Notes: generated by a model not told the origin, from the sequence alone. 64,000 bases of DNA from Mesorhizobium sp. LMG 17147 (GCF_024297145.1 NZ_JANCTC010000013.1:62001-126000); one strand, 5' to 3'. Numbered from the stretch's first letter, positions 28,066-38,269 are shown. A program made the numbers and translations.

Positions 28066-29153
28066 GCCGCGACGAAGCGGACGTCCGAACGCAGCCAGTC
28101 GAGGCGTACCTCATCGCCAGGACGGAAGATCTGTTTTCCCGAGGCGGAATGCTCGCGCACGACGAGCACATTATTTCCGACGCGCAGATGGTATTTCCGC
28201 AACGGGCCGCAATAGATCATTTCTTCGACGACTCCGGTGACGAACTGTCGTTGATCCGCATCGGCGCGCCTCGGAGCCGCGGTAGCGGCGATGAAGATTC
28301 GCTCCGGACGGATCATGGGCACGGCACCGGACGGCGGCGTGGCATCGGCTTCGACCTTGAAACCAGGATTTTCGAGGACGTTGGCCTCGCCTAGAAAATT
28401 CGCAACGAACTGCGTGGCGGGACGGTCGTAGAGCGCCTCCGGCGTGTCGGTCTGCTCGATCCGCCCGGCGCGCATGACTACAATGCGGTCCGATAGTGTG
28501 AGCGCCTCCTCCTGGTCATGCGTGACACAGATTGTGGTGATGCCGAACTCTTTGTGCAGACTTTTCATCTCGATCTGCATCTGCTCACGAAGATTACGGT
28601 CGAGTGCACCGAGCGGTTCGTCGAGCAGCAGAAACGGTGGATCCGCGATCAGCGCTCGGGCAAGCGCTACGCGCTGCTGCTGACCGCCGCTCAGTTGCGA
28701 GGGCATGCGGCCGCCAAAGTCCTCGAGGTGCACGCGCTCAAGCATGCGATCTATCCGCTGTGCCCTTTCGGCCGCCTTTATTCCACGCATTTCGAGAGGA
28801 AATTCCAGATTCCGGCGCACCGTGAGGTGCGGAAACAACGCATAGCTCTGAAAGAAGATGCCCTGGTCGCGCCTATAAGACGGTACTGCGGCCACGGAGT
28901 TGCCGGCGATCAGGATATCCCCGTGGGTGGGCGCGACGAAGCCGGCCAGTAGCATTAGCGCTGTGGTTTTCCCCGAACCGCTTGGGCCAAGAATGGTCAA
29001 GAATTCACCACGACGAACTGTGAGCGTTAAATCCTTGACCGCCGGGAGCGTCCCATACATCTTCGTGACATTTCGAAATTCAATCTGCGCCGGAACATGG
29101 CTTGTTGCCCGAGCGTCATGCTCGGCAAGCGCGTTACTGTCATATGCGGTCAC
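28062..29153 (-). CDS. ABC importer ATP-binding protein (PotA-like)
   Basis: 363 residues from GTG 29153, preceded by GGAG at good spacing. An in-frame start at 29282 is possible but would add a 43-residue tail unlike the family and overlap the binding-protein gene. Walker A GPSGSGKTT, Q-loop, signature LSGGQQQRVALARAL, Walker B LLLDEPLGALD and H-loop VTHDQEEALTLSDRI are intact, and a C-terminal TOBE-type regulatory domain follows. The type is that of spermidine/putrescine and Fe(III) importers. Works with the fused permease and the 29270-30370 binding protein. Confidence 0.93.
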   Translation of the reverse strand: MTAYDSNALAEHDARATSHVPAQIEFRNVTKMYGTLPAVKDLTLTVRRGEFLTILGPSGSGKTTALMLLAGFVAPTHGDILIAGNSVAAVPSYRRDQGIFFQSYALFPHLTVRRNLEFPLEMRGIKAAERAQRIDRMLERVHLEDFGGRMPSQLSGGQQQRVALARALIADPPFLLLDEPLGALDRNLREQMQIEMKSLHKEFGITTICVTHDQEEALTLSDRIVVMRAGRIEQTDTPEALYDRPATQFVANFLGEANVLENPGFKVEADATPPSGAVPMIRPERIFIAATAAPRRADADQRQFVTGVVEEMIYCGPLRKYHLRVGNNVLVVREHSASGKQIFRPGDEVRLDWLRSDVRFVAA

Positions 29154-29269
29154 TATTGATGCTCCAGAACAACCAGGTTGCGCGACCGACCGGTATTTCG
29201 GTGCGATCGAGGTGTGCCGGCGTGCCGGCTTACTCTCACGCATAGAATTCAAACGGCGTCCACCAGTGA

Positions 29270-30370
29270 CTAGATGACCCATTCATTCCAGCGCTCTTGC
29301 AGCCGTTCAATGTTAGTCTTGCCGCCCGATCCCACCTCAGTGTACCACTGCGTATCCATTACAATGCTGTTTGCCAGGAGTTTAGGATGGCTAGGAAGTT
29401 TAAGGCCTACCTCCTCCGGTAACAGTTTGAAGGCGTTGCGGTTGATCGGGCCGTAGGGCACGAGCTTGGCAAAGGCGGCCTGCCGGTCGGCGCGGGTGGC
29501 GAATTCGATGAATTTTTGCGCGTTCTGCACATTCGGACTACCCTTAGGGATCACCCAGTAGTCGTTGGTCAGCTTTGACTGATTCCGATTGATCTTGAGA
29601 GGCGCGCCTTGGTCGATCAACAGAATTGCCCGCCCGTCATAGCAATTCCCGATGTCCACAGCCTTATCGTGGAACAGCTGTTGGCCCTCGGACCCACTCG
29701 TCCACCACTTGCGGATATGTGGTTTAATCTTATCCAGGCTGGCGAAAACTCGGTCGATGTCCATCGGATAGATTTTATCCGCGGCCACGCCGTCCGCGAG
29801 CAAGGCCTCCTCCCAAGGGCCTTCCTCTCCCCCTTGGCCGGTTTCTAAAGTACGAACTCCAGGGAACTTTTCGACGTCCCAGAAATCGGCCCAAGAGGTG
29901 GGCTGCGGTCCCGTAGGAGGAAATTTTTCAGTACTGTAGACCATCGGTATCCCATAGACAAGACCGGCCACGCCGAAAGGCTTTTTCGCAAAGTCCAGAA
30001 TAGCATCCAACTCGTCCTTCTTGAATATGGAGTAGTCTATCTGCTCTAGGAGGCTTTTTAAATTAGCAGTATGAGCTAGTGCTGAACTTGCTCCAACTAC
30101 GTCAACTGTGGTGTTGTTGGAAGTTACCATCAGTTCAATCTGGGGCAGAGTGACATCATCAGGGATTGCGGTTACCTTGATCCCGGTCTCCGCTTCGAAC
30201 GGTTTCACATAAGCTTCGACGTTCGCCTTCCCCACATCGCCGCCGTAGACCGAGACTCGCAGCTCGTTCGAAGGCTGCGCTAGAGCGCGGCCGGCTCCGC
30301 AAGACATCGCGCCTAGCGCGATAGCGGATGTCGACTGGATGAAACGTCTGCGGTTTATCGAAATGTTCAT
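29270..30370 (-). CDS. ABC importer substrate-binding protein, Tat-type signal
   Basis: 366 residues; the N-terminus has a twin-arginine motif (NRRRFIQS) and a hydrophobic stretch ending ALAQPS, so export through Tat is likely. The mature part belongs to the PotD/spermidine-putrescine and Fe(III)-binding class (LRVSVYGGDVGKANVEAYVK, FEAETGIKVTAIPDDV, WWTSGSEGQQLFHDKAVD, NEWV at the end). The ligand cannot be told from sequence; context suggests a nitrogenous organic compound. An AGGAGG ribosome site lies upstream. The 44-bp conserved block sits 55 bases before the start. A decayed paralogue is at 6763-7312. Confidence 0.93.
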   Translation of the reverse strand: MNISINRRRFIQSTSAIALGAMSCGAGRALAQPSNELRVSVYGGDVGKANVEAYVKPFEAETGIKVTAIPDDVTLPQIELMVTSNNTTVDVVGASSALAHTANLKSLLEQIDYSIFKKDELDAILDFAKKPFGVAGLVYGIPMVYSTEKFPPTGPQPTSWADFWDVEKFPGVRTLETGQGGEEGPWEEALLADGVAADKIYPMDIDRVFASLDKIKPHIRKWWTSGSEGQQLFHDKAVDIGNCYDGRAILLIDQGAPLKINRNQSKLTNDYWVIPKGSPNVQNAQKFIEFATRADRQAAFAKLVPYGPINRNAFKLLPEEVGLKLPSHPKLLANSIVMDTQWYTEVGSGGKTNIERLQERWNEWVI

Positions 30371-30424
30371 TATATCCTCCCATTAGCGCCTTATGACCAG
30401 AACATCGATTGCGGGGCGGCCGCC

Positions 30425-30468
30425 GTCAAATGCAGTTTGCATATAGTCGTCATCTAGAAGCGAGATGA
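30425..30468 (-). repeat. 44-bp conserved block upstream of the binding-protein gene (site 2 of 3)
   Basis: Best match is to 24906-24949 (38 of 44). On the gene strand it reads FISLLDDDYMQTAFDGG and runs on to AIDVLVIRR and a stop about 15 bases before the binding-protein ATG. A lost upstream gene ending here, in operon with the importer, would explain it; a shared regulator site is the alternative. Confidence 0.6.
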
Positions 30469-30594
30469 AAGCCTGATTGCGCCAATCTGTTCGTCAGTTC
30501 TCCTGTGACAGTGATAAACGCTTACGCCCGTGAGCGTGACGCCCGCTTTTCCCACGCCCAAGGACCAGGGCTTCTTCCTCAGCTCTCGTGGCAA

Positions 30595-30880
30595 CCGCCT
30601 CTCAGCGACCGGCCTACAAAACGGTTTTGCCTAGGTCCGCAAGCTCGCCTGCCTTGATGGCGGTAGGCCCTTAAGGCCGCACGATCTCAGGCACCGGTTC
30701 GCCGTGACCCGCCTCAGCTTCTGGCATCAACAGCGTGCAGACGTTCAGGCGCTGCTCCCGTTGCTCGCCACATATCTCGGCCACGCCAGCTACAGCGATA
30801 CAGCTTACTACCTCACTGGTTCGGCGGATCTTCTCGCCATTGCGGCGGACCGCGCTTTCCTCGATGGAGGTGCAGCATGA
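30595..30880 (+). pseudogene. tyrosine recombinase C-terminal fragment (recombinase-in-trio type)
   Basis: RPHDLRHRFAVTRLSFWHQQ and LATYLGHASYSDTAYYLTGS carry the Arg-His-Tyr catalytic end of a tyrosine recombinase. The stop overlaps the next recombinase start as ATGA, typical of the three linked recombinases of RIT elements. The N-terminal half is missing. Confidence 0.8.
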
Positions 30881-31248
30881 GCGAACATCTGCTCCTGACG
30901 CCGCTCCTGGACTCCTACTTTCGCCGGCGCTTGACCAAGCAGCGCAACGCCACTCCCGCGACTGTCGCGAGCTATCGCGACGCCTTGCGCATGCTGATCC
31001 TCTTTGCCGCCGCCAGGTTGCGGAAGAGGCCGGCGGCGTTGGTGCTCGAAGATCTCGATCGAGACCTCGTTCTCGCCTTTCTCGACGAACTCGAGGAGAA
31101 GCGGAACAACACCGTCGCCTCGCGCAATGCCCGACTAGCTGCGATACGATCTTTCTTCCGCCATGTGGCAGCGGCCGACCCGGCGTCCTTTGGTGTCGCG
31201 CAACGCGTGCTGACGATACCCACAAAACGGGCGCACATTGAGGCGTAA
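30877..31248 (+). pseudogene. tyrosine recombinase N-terminal fragment
   Basis: 123 residues of the SAM-like core-binding domain: LLDSYFRRRLTKQRNATPAT, DRDLVLAFLDELEEKRNNTV, RLAAIRSFFRHVAAADP and VLTIPTKR, then a stop before any catalytic domain. It follows the preceding recombinase by ATGA overlap and is homologous to the start of the gene at 32411. Truncated, so inactive. Confidence 0.8.
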
Positions 31249-31346
31249 AGCGCGCCGTTGAAAGGGTAGGTGGCGGTCGAGGGCAATTACGCGGGCGCGC
31301 TTCCGGCCCACCGATGCCGTTCTGCAACTGCTGAACAGCATCTAAG

Positions 31347-31580
31347 CTAAAAATTATGTGGCGGAGGATGCCAGATTTGGGCAAGACCCCGGCTGGCATG
31401 AGGACGGCTCCGCCACAAAATCTCACCCGATGCATAAAAACGGTTAGGTGTCCCGCCTTCGAGTCCGTTGCGCATCATCTCGACATCCGCGGCGGCACAG
31501 CGGTGGGTGGTGGCGACCTGTGCGTGCCCGAGCCAGGCTTGAATCGTCAAAAGATCCACGCCGGACTGGAGAAGCTTCAT
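31347..31580 (-). pseudogene. inverted tyrosine recombinase C-terminal scrap
   Basis: MKLLQSGVDLLTIQAWLGHA and QVATTHRCAAADVEMMRNGL match the tail of a third recombinase of the same kind, but on the opposite strand to its neighbours. The catalytic Tyr position reads Cys in this copy (THRCAAAD for THRYAAAD). An inversion remnant. Confidence 0.75.
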
Positions 31581-31738
31581 GGCGAGGGAGTGCCGCCTAT
31601 GTCGACCAAGACATAGTCGGCACTATGTACCCCGCCCGACAATGTCGGGTAGCTAGAGTTCTGCCCACGATCCCAAGGGTTTATGCGATAACATGTAGAG
31701 ATAGTTTCTAGCCCTTCCGGCAATCCAGCTTGGAAAGG

Positions 31739-32414
31739 GAGCAAGCAATGAAGTGTTTCATCAATGGTGATTTGGCGTTGTCGCGGCCACCAGAGGGCAT
31801 CCAGCGCCTGTTGTCCGCAGCGCTTGAGATGCCGTGCCGGTATACTCGCTGCAAGCTCAGGCCATGGACATATTATTGCCTGTTCGGATTGCTGAGCGTT
31901 TCCGGCCTGCGCTCGGCGAAGCCCGTAACCTCAAACTTTCGGACATCGATTTCGATGCCGCTGTGCTGACGATCCGCGATACGAAGTTCGGAAAGTCCCG
32001 TCTTGTGCCGATGCACGCATCAACGTGCGCAGTGCTCCAGGATTATCTCAAACGCCGCCGACAGCATTGTGCAGCCCAGGCGGCGTCTCCTTATTTGTTC
32101 ACTTCCCAGCTGGGTAACCGCCTTGATGTGGCGACATTCATCGAACATTCTATACTCTGTCTCGCCAGATCGGCCTGCGAAGCGCAACCGACAGCCACGG
32201 CCCGCGCCTGCATGACATGCGGCATGTGTTCGCGACGAACACACTGGTGCGTTGGTACGAAGCCGAGCAAGATCCTGAGCGGCTCCTGCCCATTTTGTCC
32301 ACCTATCTCGGTCATGTCCACGTGGCCGATACCCAATGGTACCTCACCGGTTCACCCGAGCTGATGAAAGAAGCAATGCGCCGCCTTGAGCGTCGCTGGG
32401 AGGATCGGACATGA
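31739..32414 (+). pseudogene. tyrosine recombinase, frameshifted
   Basis: A nearly full catalytic domain spread over three frames: the start at about 31748 (CFINGDLALSRPPEGIQRLL), then GEARNLKLSDIDFDAAVLTI and TKFGKSRLVPMHAST after a shift near 31900, then MRHVFATNTLVRWYEAEQD and LSTYLGHVHVADTQWYLTGS after another near 32205. The catalytic residues can still be read. Overlaps the next recombinase gene by ATGA at 32411. Confidence 0.82.
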
Positions 32415-33015
32415 CCAAGCATGCCAGCCTGGCGCCACTTTCAGCGGCAGGCAAGCCCCATACAATCAGTTCCTATCGCGACACATTTCGGCAGTTGCTG
32501 AAGTTCGCTGCACGAACACTGCATAAGCCGCCGTCGCGCTTGAGCTTCGCGGAAGTCGATGCGCCGTTGATCGTTGCCTTCCTTGATGACCTGGAGAACC
32601 ATCAGGGTATCAGCGTACGCAGCCGCAACCTGCGCCTCACGGCGATTCATTCCTTCTTTCGCTACGCGGCCTTCGAGGCACCCGAGCAGTCCGCCCAAAT
32701 CCAACGCGTGCTTGCAATCCATAGTAAGCGGTTCACTCGAACCCTCGTTAGTTTCCTGACCCGCCCTGAGGTCGATGCCTTGCTGGCCGCACCGGATCGA
32801 TCGACCTGGTCCGGGCGACGTGATCACGCGTTCCTGCTGGTCGCCGTGCAGACCGGATTGCGGCTATCGGAGATCACTGGTCTCAAGCGCGACGATCTGT
32901 TCTTCGGCACGGGCGCCCACCTGCGCGTCATTGGCAAAGGGCGCAAGGAACGCTGCACCCCGTTCGCCAAGTCTACGACCGCAGTCTTGAGAAGCTGGCT
33001 GAAAGAGCCTCAGCG
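32411..33015 (+). pseudogene. tyrosine recombinase cut by IS110
   Basis: Reads cleanly from ATG 32411: the core-binding domain (TISSYRDTFRQLLKFAARTL) and the start of the catalytic domain (LLVAVQTGLRLSEITGLKRD with the first catalytic Arg, then VIGKGRKERCTPFAKSTTAV). At LRSWLKEPQ (about 33010) it runs into the inverted 3' end of an IS110 transposase. The remaining His-Arg-Tyr residues are lost. Confidence 0.85.
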
Positions 33016-34040
33016 CGGTGGCGACGGCCGCGATATGCTTCCCGCGACGCGAGGCGATCCGCTTGTAGAAGGCGCGCAGAGGACCCGGTGAGCGGGCAGC
33101 CGCCCATGCCGCTTCGACCAGCATTCCCCGTACGTGCCCTCGGCCCTGCTTCGTTATACGTCCATGATAGGCCGGTCCCTCACCGGACTGCCGCACGCTG
33201 GGATTGAGGCCAAGACAGGCGACAAGCCTCTGTGGATCGCTGAAGCGACGAATGTCGCCGATTGCCGCGGCAACGCTCGCAGCCACGGTGACGTCGAGCC
33301 CGGGCAACGTCATTAGGCGGCGGATTGTCGGGTCCTGGAGGGCATGCACCGCGATATCCGCCTCGACCACCGTCAACGCCTCGTTGACCTGGTTAATCAA
33401 GCCGAGGTGGCGCTCGATGGCGGCGCGCTCATCGGCAGGCAATATTTGCCTCGCCAGCCATTTGCGCCCGCTGATCCCGACGAGGTTCCCATGCGGACAC
33501 GGCGGGATCAGGTGGGCGGGGAGGATTGACTGGATCAGGTTCTTCAGCCGCGAACGCTGGCGAACCAGCTGTGTGCGCCTGGTGACCTGTCTTCGAAGCG
33601 CAAGCGTCTCAGGGTCTGGGGCCCAGACCTCCGGCAGAAAGCCCGAAGCATAAAGCTTCGCAAGGACAGTGGCGTCGATCATATCGGTCTTCACCTTCGC
33701 GTGCGCGATCATGTGCACCTGCTTGGGATTGGCGATCACGATCCGATCCACATACGGCGACAGCACTTCAGCGACGGCCGCGGCATTGCCGGTCGCCTCG
33801 ACCACTACATGATCATCGTGGGTGAGTTCCTTCCTGGCGAACTCCTCGAGCTTATCGCGCAGCATTTGAACGCGGCCGAGCTTGACGATCTCGCCATCAA
33901 GCAACGACACGACCTCGGCGGCTACGCGGTGTATGTCCATGCCGATAATACGCACGGTTCCCTCCAACGTTGGTCACGAACAGGGAGCCCAGCGGGCAAC
34001 ACGACAAATACGGATCCGCGCTCGCAGCGCATCCGGGCGA
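33015..34040 (-). mobile_element. IS110-family element, 3' end deleted
   Basis: The transposase starts at about 33967 (GTVRIIGMDIHRVAAEVVSL, with the N-terminal RuvC-like DEDD domain). It continues through KQVHMIAHAKVKTDMIDATV, LMTLPGLDVTVAASVAAAIG and PQRLVACLGLNPSVRQSGEG to KHIAAVATA, then passes into the recombinase gene. About 40 C-terminal codons and the right end are missing. The left end (to about 34040) is shared with 16413-16690. Confidence 0.85.
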
Positions 34041-34149
34041 GTCGTAGGGGCGGCCAGATAATGTGCGCTAACTCGCAGTTCATCTGCATACGACGGCCTG
34101 CCCGCACTTGCGTGCTCCCGGTGCCCCGTGGCCCGGATGCGCCAAGCTT

Positions 34150-34520
34150 AACGAAACCTGACGACCGAACAAACGATGGCACCGAGAACAACATGCCGGA
34201 TAATGGCTTCATCGAGAGCTTCAAACGGCCGACTGCGCGATGAACTGCTCAACGAGACGCTGTTCACCTCGCTGGCTCAGGCGCGCGTAGCCATCGCCCT
34301 GTGGCACGCCGACTACAACACCGCGCGGCCGCACTCCCAACTCGCCTGGCAGACACCGGCCGAGTTCGCTACCACCTTCAATCCGCGACGGTCGCTCGCG
34401 CTGTGCTATGCCAAAGGCTCCGCGCAAGCGCCGTCGCTTCACCCGCCCAGCAGGGCACAACCCACGCCGGAAACGAACTCAAAACTGGATAGAAACTGGG
34501 GGCAACGTCACCGCGAAAAT
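34150..34520 (+). pseudogene. IS3-family OrfB C-terminal fragment and right end
   Basis: DNGFIESFK, then NGRLRDELLNETLFTSLAQA, LWHADYNTARPHSQLAWQTP and a tail GNELKTG in another frame match the end of an IS3-group OrfB. The third catalytic residue (Glu in FIESF) is present. The inverted repeat end is probably near 34490-34520 (GAAACTGGGGGCAACGTC). Two frame changes. Confidence 0.78.
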
Positions 34521-34802
34521 TCAGGATGGCTATTCAATAGCATCGATGATCTGGTCACCGAGTAGAGCCTCTAGCGGATGGGCGGCGCTTTAATGGCCCT
34601 GACCTCCGGCGTTAAGTCTGACGAGGACTACGCTAATCTCCTGTCGGAGACGGTTCCCCGGCGGCGTGCGTTACCAACGACGGGTATAACCGCTATCTTT
34701 GAGGCATCCGCGATAGCCGTACCGCACCTCTATCATAAGGCGTCCGGCATATCGTCACATTTTTCCCCTTGATCCCCAATAGCGGTCGATGCCCTTCTGA
34801 TT
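34521..34802. other. intergenic stretch, no gene seen
   Basis: A 64-codon open frame (34578-34772) has no recognisable feature. The stretch is downstream of the AstE/DoeB-like gene. Confidence 0.4.
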
Positions 34803-35798
34803 TCAGAGTTTGAGCGGCCTCGAAAGGATCGCTACCGCTTCATTGACGTCCACATGGATTCCGGATTTTACAGCGCAAACAATCGATGTGGTGGGCGCGC
34901 AAATGTCAATGGACTCAGCTGACAGAGACTCCATCGAATGCAGAATGCCGATGATATTTCCCTGCTTCACTTCCTCCAACACCGAACAGCGAGGTTCGAA
35001 GATGCCCCGCGCGGGCGATTTCAGCTCGTCAGACAAGAGCGTTTCAAGCGTCTGGCTGGACTTCTGTTGACAAAAGACCGGATACTCGGCTTTTCCCTCG
35101 ACGAGTCCAAGCGCGATGATGGCGTTGCGTACGCCAGCTTCATAGATTGCCAGAGCCTCGGAGTCGACCGTCCCGCCGCCGAATTCAGCACAAACGAATA
35201 CCTTGCCTTGGCTATGTGCCCACGTATCGAACATCCCATGTGTGTCGTCGTGTTCCCAGAGCAATGTCACGGGTAATTTGAATGCCTCTGCCATTTGCAG
35301 CGTCTTGGCCATGAGATCGGCATCAGCGATAGGGTGCGTCACGCTTGCCGGTGGAAAATCCCACGTTGGTCCGAAGCTGTGCAGATCAAACACCGTGTCG
35401 GCCATGGGGAGTAGCAGGCGGGAAACCGCATCCGCGATTCGTTCGGTTACCGAACCGTCGGCGCGGCCCGGAAATACGCGATTGAGATTCAACTCGTCGA
35501 GCGGAGTATTGCGGCTCCATGCCTGCACGGCAGGTGGGTTGAGCACTGGTACGATGATGACCTTTCCACAGGTTTGCGCTTCTGGCAGCCAATCAACAAG
35601 CCGTCGCGCGACAATTGGCCCTTCCAATTCATTGCCATGACATCCGCCAGTGATGAGAAGGCGCGGTCCCTCCCCTTTATTGAGGCTAAAAACTGGAAGC
35701 GAAAGAGCTTCGCAGTCGGCGCCTTTGGGGACAACAAGATGCCCGGTGCTCACGCCAGATGTGTTGAGATCGAACGTAAGGTGTGGTGCTTCGCTCAT
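34803..35798 (-). CDS. AstE/AspA-family zinc deacylase (DoeB-like)
   Basis: 331 residues, the usual length for succinylglutamate desuccinylase/aspartoacylase-like proteins of the N-acetyl-diaminobutyrate deacetylase (DoeB/EutE) branch. Zinc ligands are seen in GGCHGNELEGP (His, Glu) and FDLHSFG (His); VPVLNPPAVQAWSRNTPLD and NLNRVFPG bind substrate in relatives. It should remove an acyl group from an N-acyl amino acid. With the M24 DoeA-like hydrolase (23642) and the racemase-like gene this recalls ectoine breakdown, but those genes are separated by integrase debris. Start at ATG 35798 has only a weak GGA upstream. Confidence 0.85.
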   Translation of the reverse strand: MSEAPHLTFDLNTSGVSTGHLVVPKGADCEALSLPVFSLNKGEGPRLLITGGCHGNELEGPIVARRLVDWLPEAQTCGKVIIVPVLNPPAVQAWSRNTPLDELNLNRVFPGRADGSVTERIADAVSRLLLPMADTVFDLHSFGPTWDFPPASVTHPIADADLMAKTLQMAEAFKLPVTLLWEHDDTHGMFDTWAHSQGKVFVCAEFGGGTVDSEALAIYEAGVRNAIIALGLVEGKAEYPVFCQQKSSQTLETLLSDELKSPARGIFEPRCSVLEEVKQGNIIGILHSMESLSAESIDICAPTTSIVCAVKSGIHVDVNEAVAILSRPLKL

Positions 35799-36027
35799 TG
35801 GTCTGAATCCATATTGTACGGAATTGCTTCACTACTCGTCGGCATAGTGCGACCCGGCGCGGAAAGTACGACGACAGTCGGCAAGCTACATGTGTTTGGT
35901 CGGGAGCCGCGGACGCTTGCCCTCCGGGGGCTGCGGCTGGTCGCACGCCACCGAGGCCTGCGCCTACGGTTTAACAAATAAGCTCATCGTCTCCTCCACC
36001 TTGCGATTAAGGCTTTAATAGAGGGCG

Positions 36028-36071
36028 CGTCAAATTCAGTATGTGTATTGAAGTCATCTGGTTTTAAGATA
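36028..36071 (-). repeat. conserved block upstream of the DoeB-like gene (site 3 of 3)
   Basis: Over the first 34 bases it matches site 2 at 26 and site 1 at 24 positions. The gene strand reads DDFNTHTEFDAPSIKALIAR, a diverged version of the peptide at the other two sites. It is about 230 bases upstream of the gene, with an orphan GGAGG-ATG mini-frame between. Confidence 0.45.
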
Positions 36072-36164
36072 GACGCAGGCCGGCATAAACCTGAAATTTC
36101 GCCCGGGTTAGCACCGGATTCGGCGTGGACTTCGTCCATGTCAGCGGCATGACTTGCATGAGGC

Positions 36165-36667
36165 CCATTGCTCGAACACGACGAAGTCGAGCCGGGTGAG
36201 GTAATCGGCGATCCGGCCCTGCTTTCCGCTGCGATGCTCGGTATCGAGGCGATTAACGAGGTCGACGACGTTGAAGAAGCGGCCGCGCGAGCCGTTTCGG
36301 ATCAGGGTCCGGGCAATGGCGATCGCCAGATGTGACTTACCGGTTCCGGTTCCGCCGATCAGGACGGCGTTGCGCTGGTCGGCGACAAAGGCGCCATTGG
36401 CGAGGTCGCGGATCAGGGCCTCATTGACCGGGTGCCGTCGAAGTCGAACTCCTCGATGTCCTTGGCGAGCGGCAGCTTGGCGATCGTGAGCTGGTATTTG
36501 ATGGAGCGCGCCTGCTTCTCGGCGATCTCGGCCGACAGCAGGTCGCCGACGATCTTCGGCGGCTCGTGCTGGCGTTTGATCCCTGTCGCCATGACCTCGT
36601 CATAGGCGCTGCGCACGCCGTAGAGCTTCAGCGTCCCCATCAGATCCAGAACCTGGGTGCGTTCCAT
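36165..36667 (-). pseudogene. istB: IS21-family istB (ATP-binding helper), frameshifted and truncated
   Basis: From ATG 36667: RTQVLDLMGTLKLYGVRSAY, IAKLPLAKDIEEFDF, then a one-base loss at about 36430 (ACCCGG for ACCCCGG) breaks the frame. The next frame continues NEALIRDLANGAFVADQRNA, the Walker A GGTGTGKSHLA and NVVDLVNRLDTEHRSGKQGR. The gene stops at about 36165 without its C-terminal third. Confidence 0.88.
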
Positions 36668-38167
36668 CAGCTTGCCCTCCTGAGGCTGTCGTGGCGGGCG
36701 CAGTCGGCAATCGGCTCATGAGCCAGGCCAAGAGCGTCCGGGGTGAGAATGGTGACGGCCGGCGCCGGATCGCGCCGGCAGGATGTTGATGATGACAGCG
36801 GCCGAGCAAACGCCGTGAGCGCGCTTCCTGGCAGGCGGCTTCCACGGCATCGACGCCGTCGGTCAGCACCGCAGCCAGAACCGTCACCATCTGGCGGTCA
36901 CCATCATCCACAGCCTTCAGCCTGCGCCGCACGCGGTCCATTGCCGAGGGCAGAACCCAGCCCTGGAAGGGAGCGCCGTTACGCAGCGCACCAGGCTTGC
37001 GGGCCAAGACCGGGACGTAATGCCAGGGGTCGTAGATCGCCTCGCCGCGCCCGAAGCAGCGGACATGCTCGGCGACGACGACATCGTCCTGGCGGATGAT
37101 GATCTTGTCAGCATAGGCGTGGATCTCGACGGGGCGCCCGACGGTAGTCGAGAGCACCGAGTATTTGTTGTTGTCGAAACGAACGGTGCAGGTTTTGGAC
37201 ACCGAAGCCGGCACCGCGTGGAATCCGTCGAAGGGACCGCGATATTCCACCAGCTTGCCGCGCTCTTCCTCGAACACGTTCCAGATCGTGCGCTCCGGCT
37301 GGTCAACGGAGCGGTGCGCCTTGGTGTAGGCGACACATTTGTTGAGCAGCTAGGCGTTGAGTTCCTCATAAGAGCTGAACCGCAGCCGCGGTGTGAAGAA
37401 GCGCTCGCGCACAAGCCCAACCTGGTTCTCGACCTGGCCCTTCTCCCAGCCAGACGCCGGCGTGCAGGCGACGGGCTGAACGAGAAAGTGGCTGCACATC
37501 TGCAGGAAGCGGCGATTGTATTGCCGATCCTTGCCGACGAACACCGTCTCCACCGCTGTCTTCATGTTATCGTAGATGCCAAGCGTGCAGGCGCCGCCGA
37601 AGAAGGCGAAGGCCCGATCGTGGGCGTCGAACACCATCTCCTGCGTCTCGCGCGGATAGGCCCTGACGAACATCAACCGGCTGTGGCAGAGCCGGACATG
37701 AGCGACCTTCACAGTCACCGTCACGCTGTGATCAGAACGATCTCGTGGCTGTAGTCGAACTGGTAGGCCTCTCCCGGCGGGAAGAACAGCGGCACATAAG
37801 CTTCCGCCGTCGCCGACCCCTGCGCCTTCGCCCAGTTCTTCACGTAGCGGCGGACTGCATCGTAGCTGCCATCGTAGCCGAGCCCGCGAAGCTCTTCGTA
37901 AATCCGGATCGGCGTCAGTCGCTCGCGGGCGGCTTTGCCGTGGTTCGCCACAAGAAGGCGGTCGAGGTCCGCCTTCCAAAGGCCGATCTTGGGCATCGGC
38001 TGATGTTCGCGCTCGTAACGGAACTCGGTCGCGTCCGAGCGCAGCACCTTGCGCACCACCTTCCGCGAGATCCGCAGCTCGCGACAGATCTCCTTGACCG
38101 ACTTCCCCTGGACCAGCGACAGCCGGCGTATCTTCGCAATCGTCTCCACAACCAACATCCAAAACAA
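36664..38167 (-). pseudogene. istA: IS21-family istA transposase, interrupted
   Basis: Starts at 38167 with a helix-turn-helix (SVKEICRELRISRKVVRKVL). It reads through EAYQFDYSHEIVLI, loses frame near 37725, resumes CTLGIYDNMKTAVETVFVGK and QMCSHFLVQPVACTPASGWE (DDE core), hits an in-frame TAG at about 37350, and continues with ERGKLVEYRGPFDGF. A further shift near 36800 scrambles the C-terminus. With istB it formed one IS21-type unit; the left end lies near 38170-38260, where hairpins CCCCTG/CAGGGG occur. Confidence 0.88.
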
Positions 38168-38269
38168 ATGCCTCCGATGAAACCGGAGGCAGTCTGAAGC
38201 CCCTGCGTCACAGGGGTCCTTTTTGGATGCCGACCCCTGAAACAGGGTCCTTATTCCACGCCTAAACTA

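Noticed and set aside
34870..34890. Sequence AAACAATCGAT resembling part of a nod box
   Set aside because: It lies inside the DoeB-like coding region and the rest of the nod-box pattern is missing.
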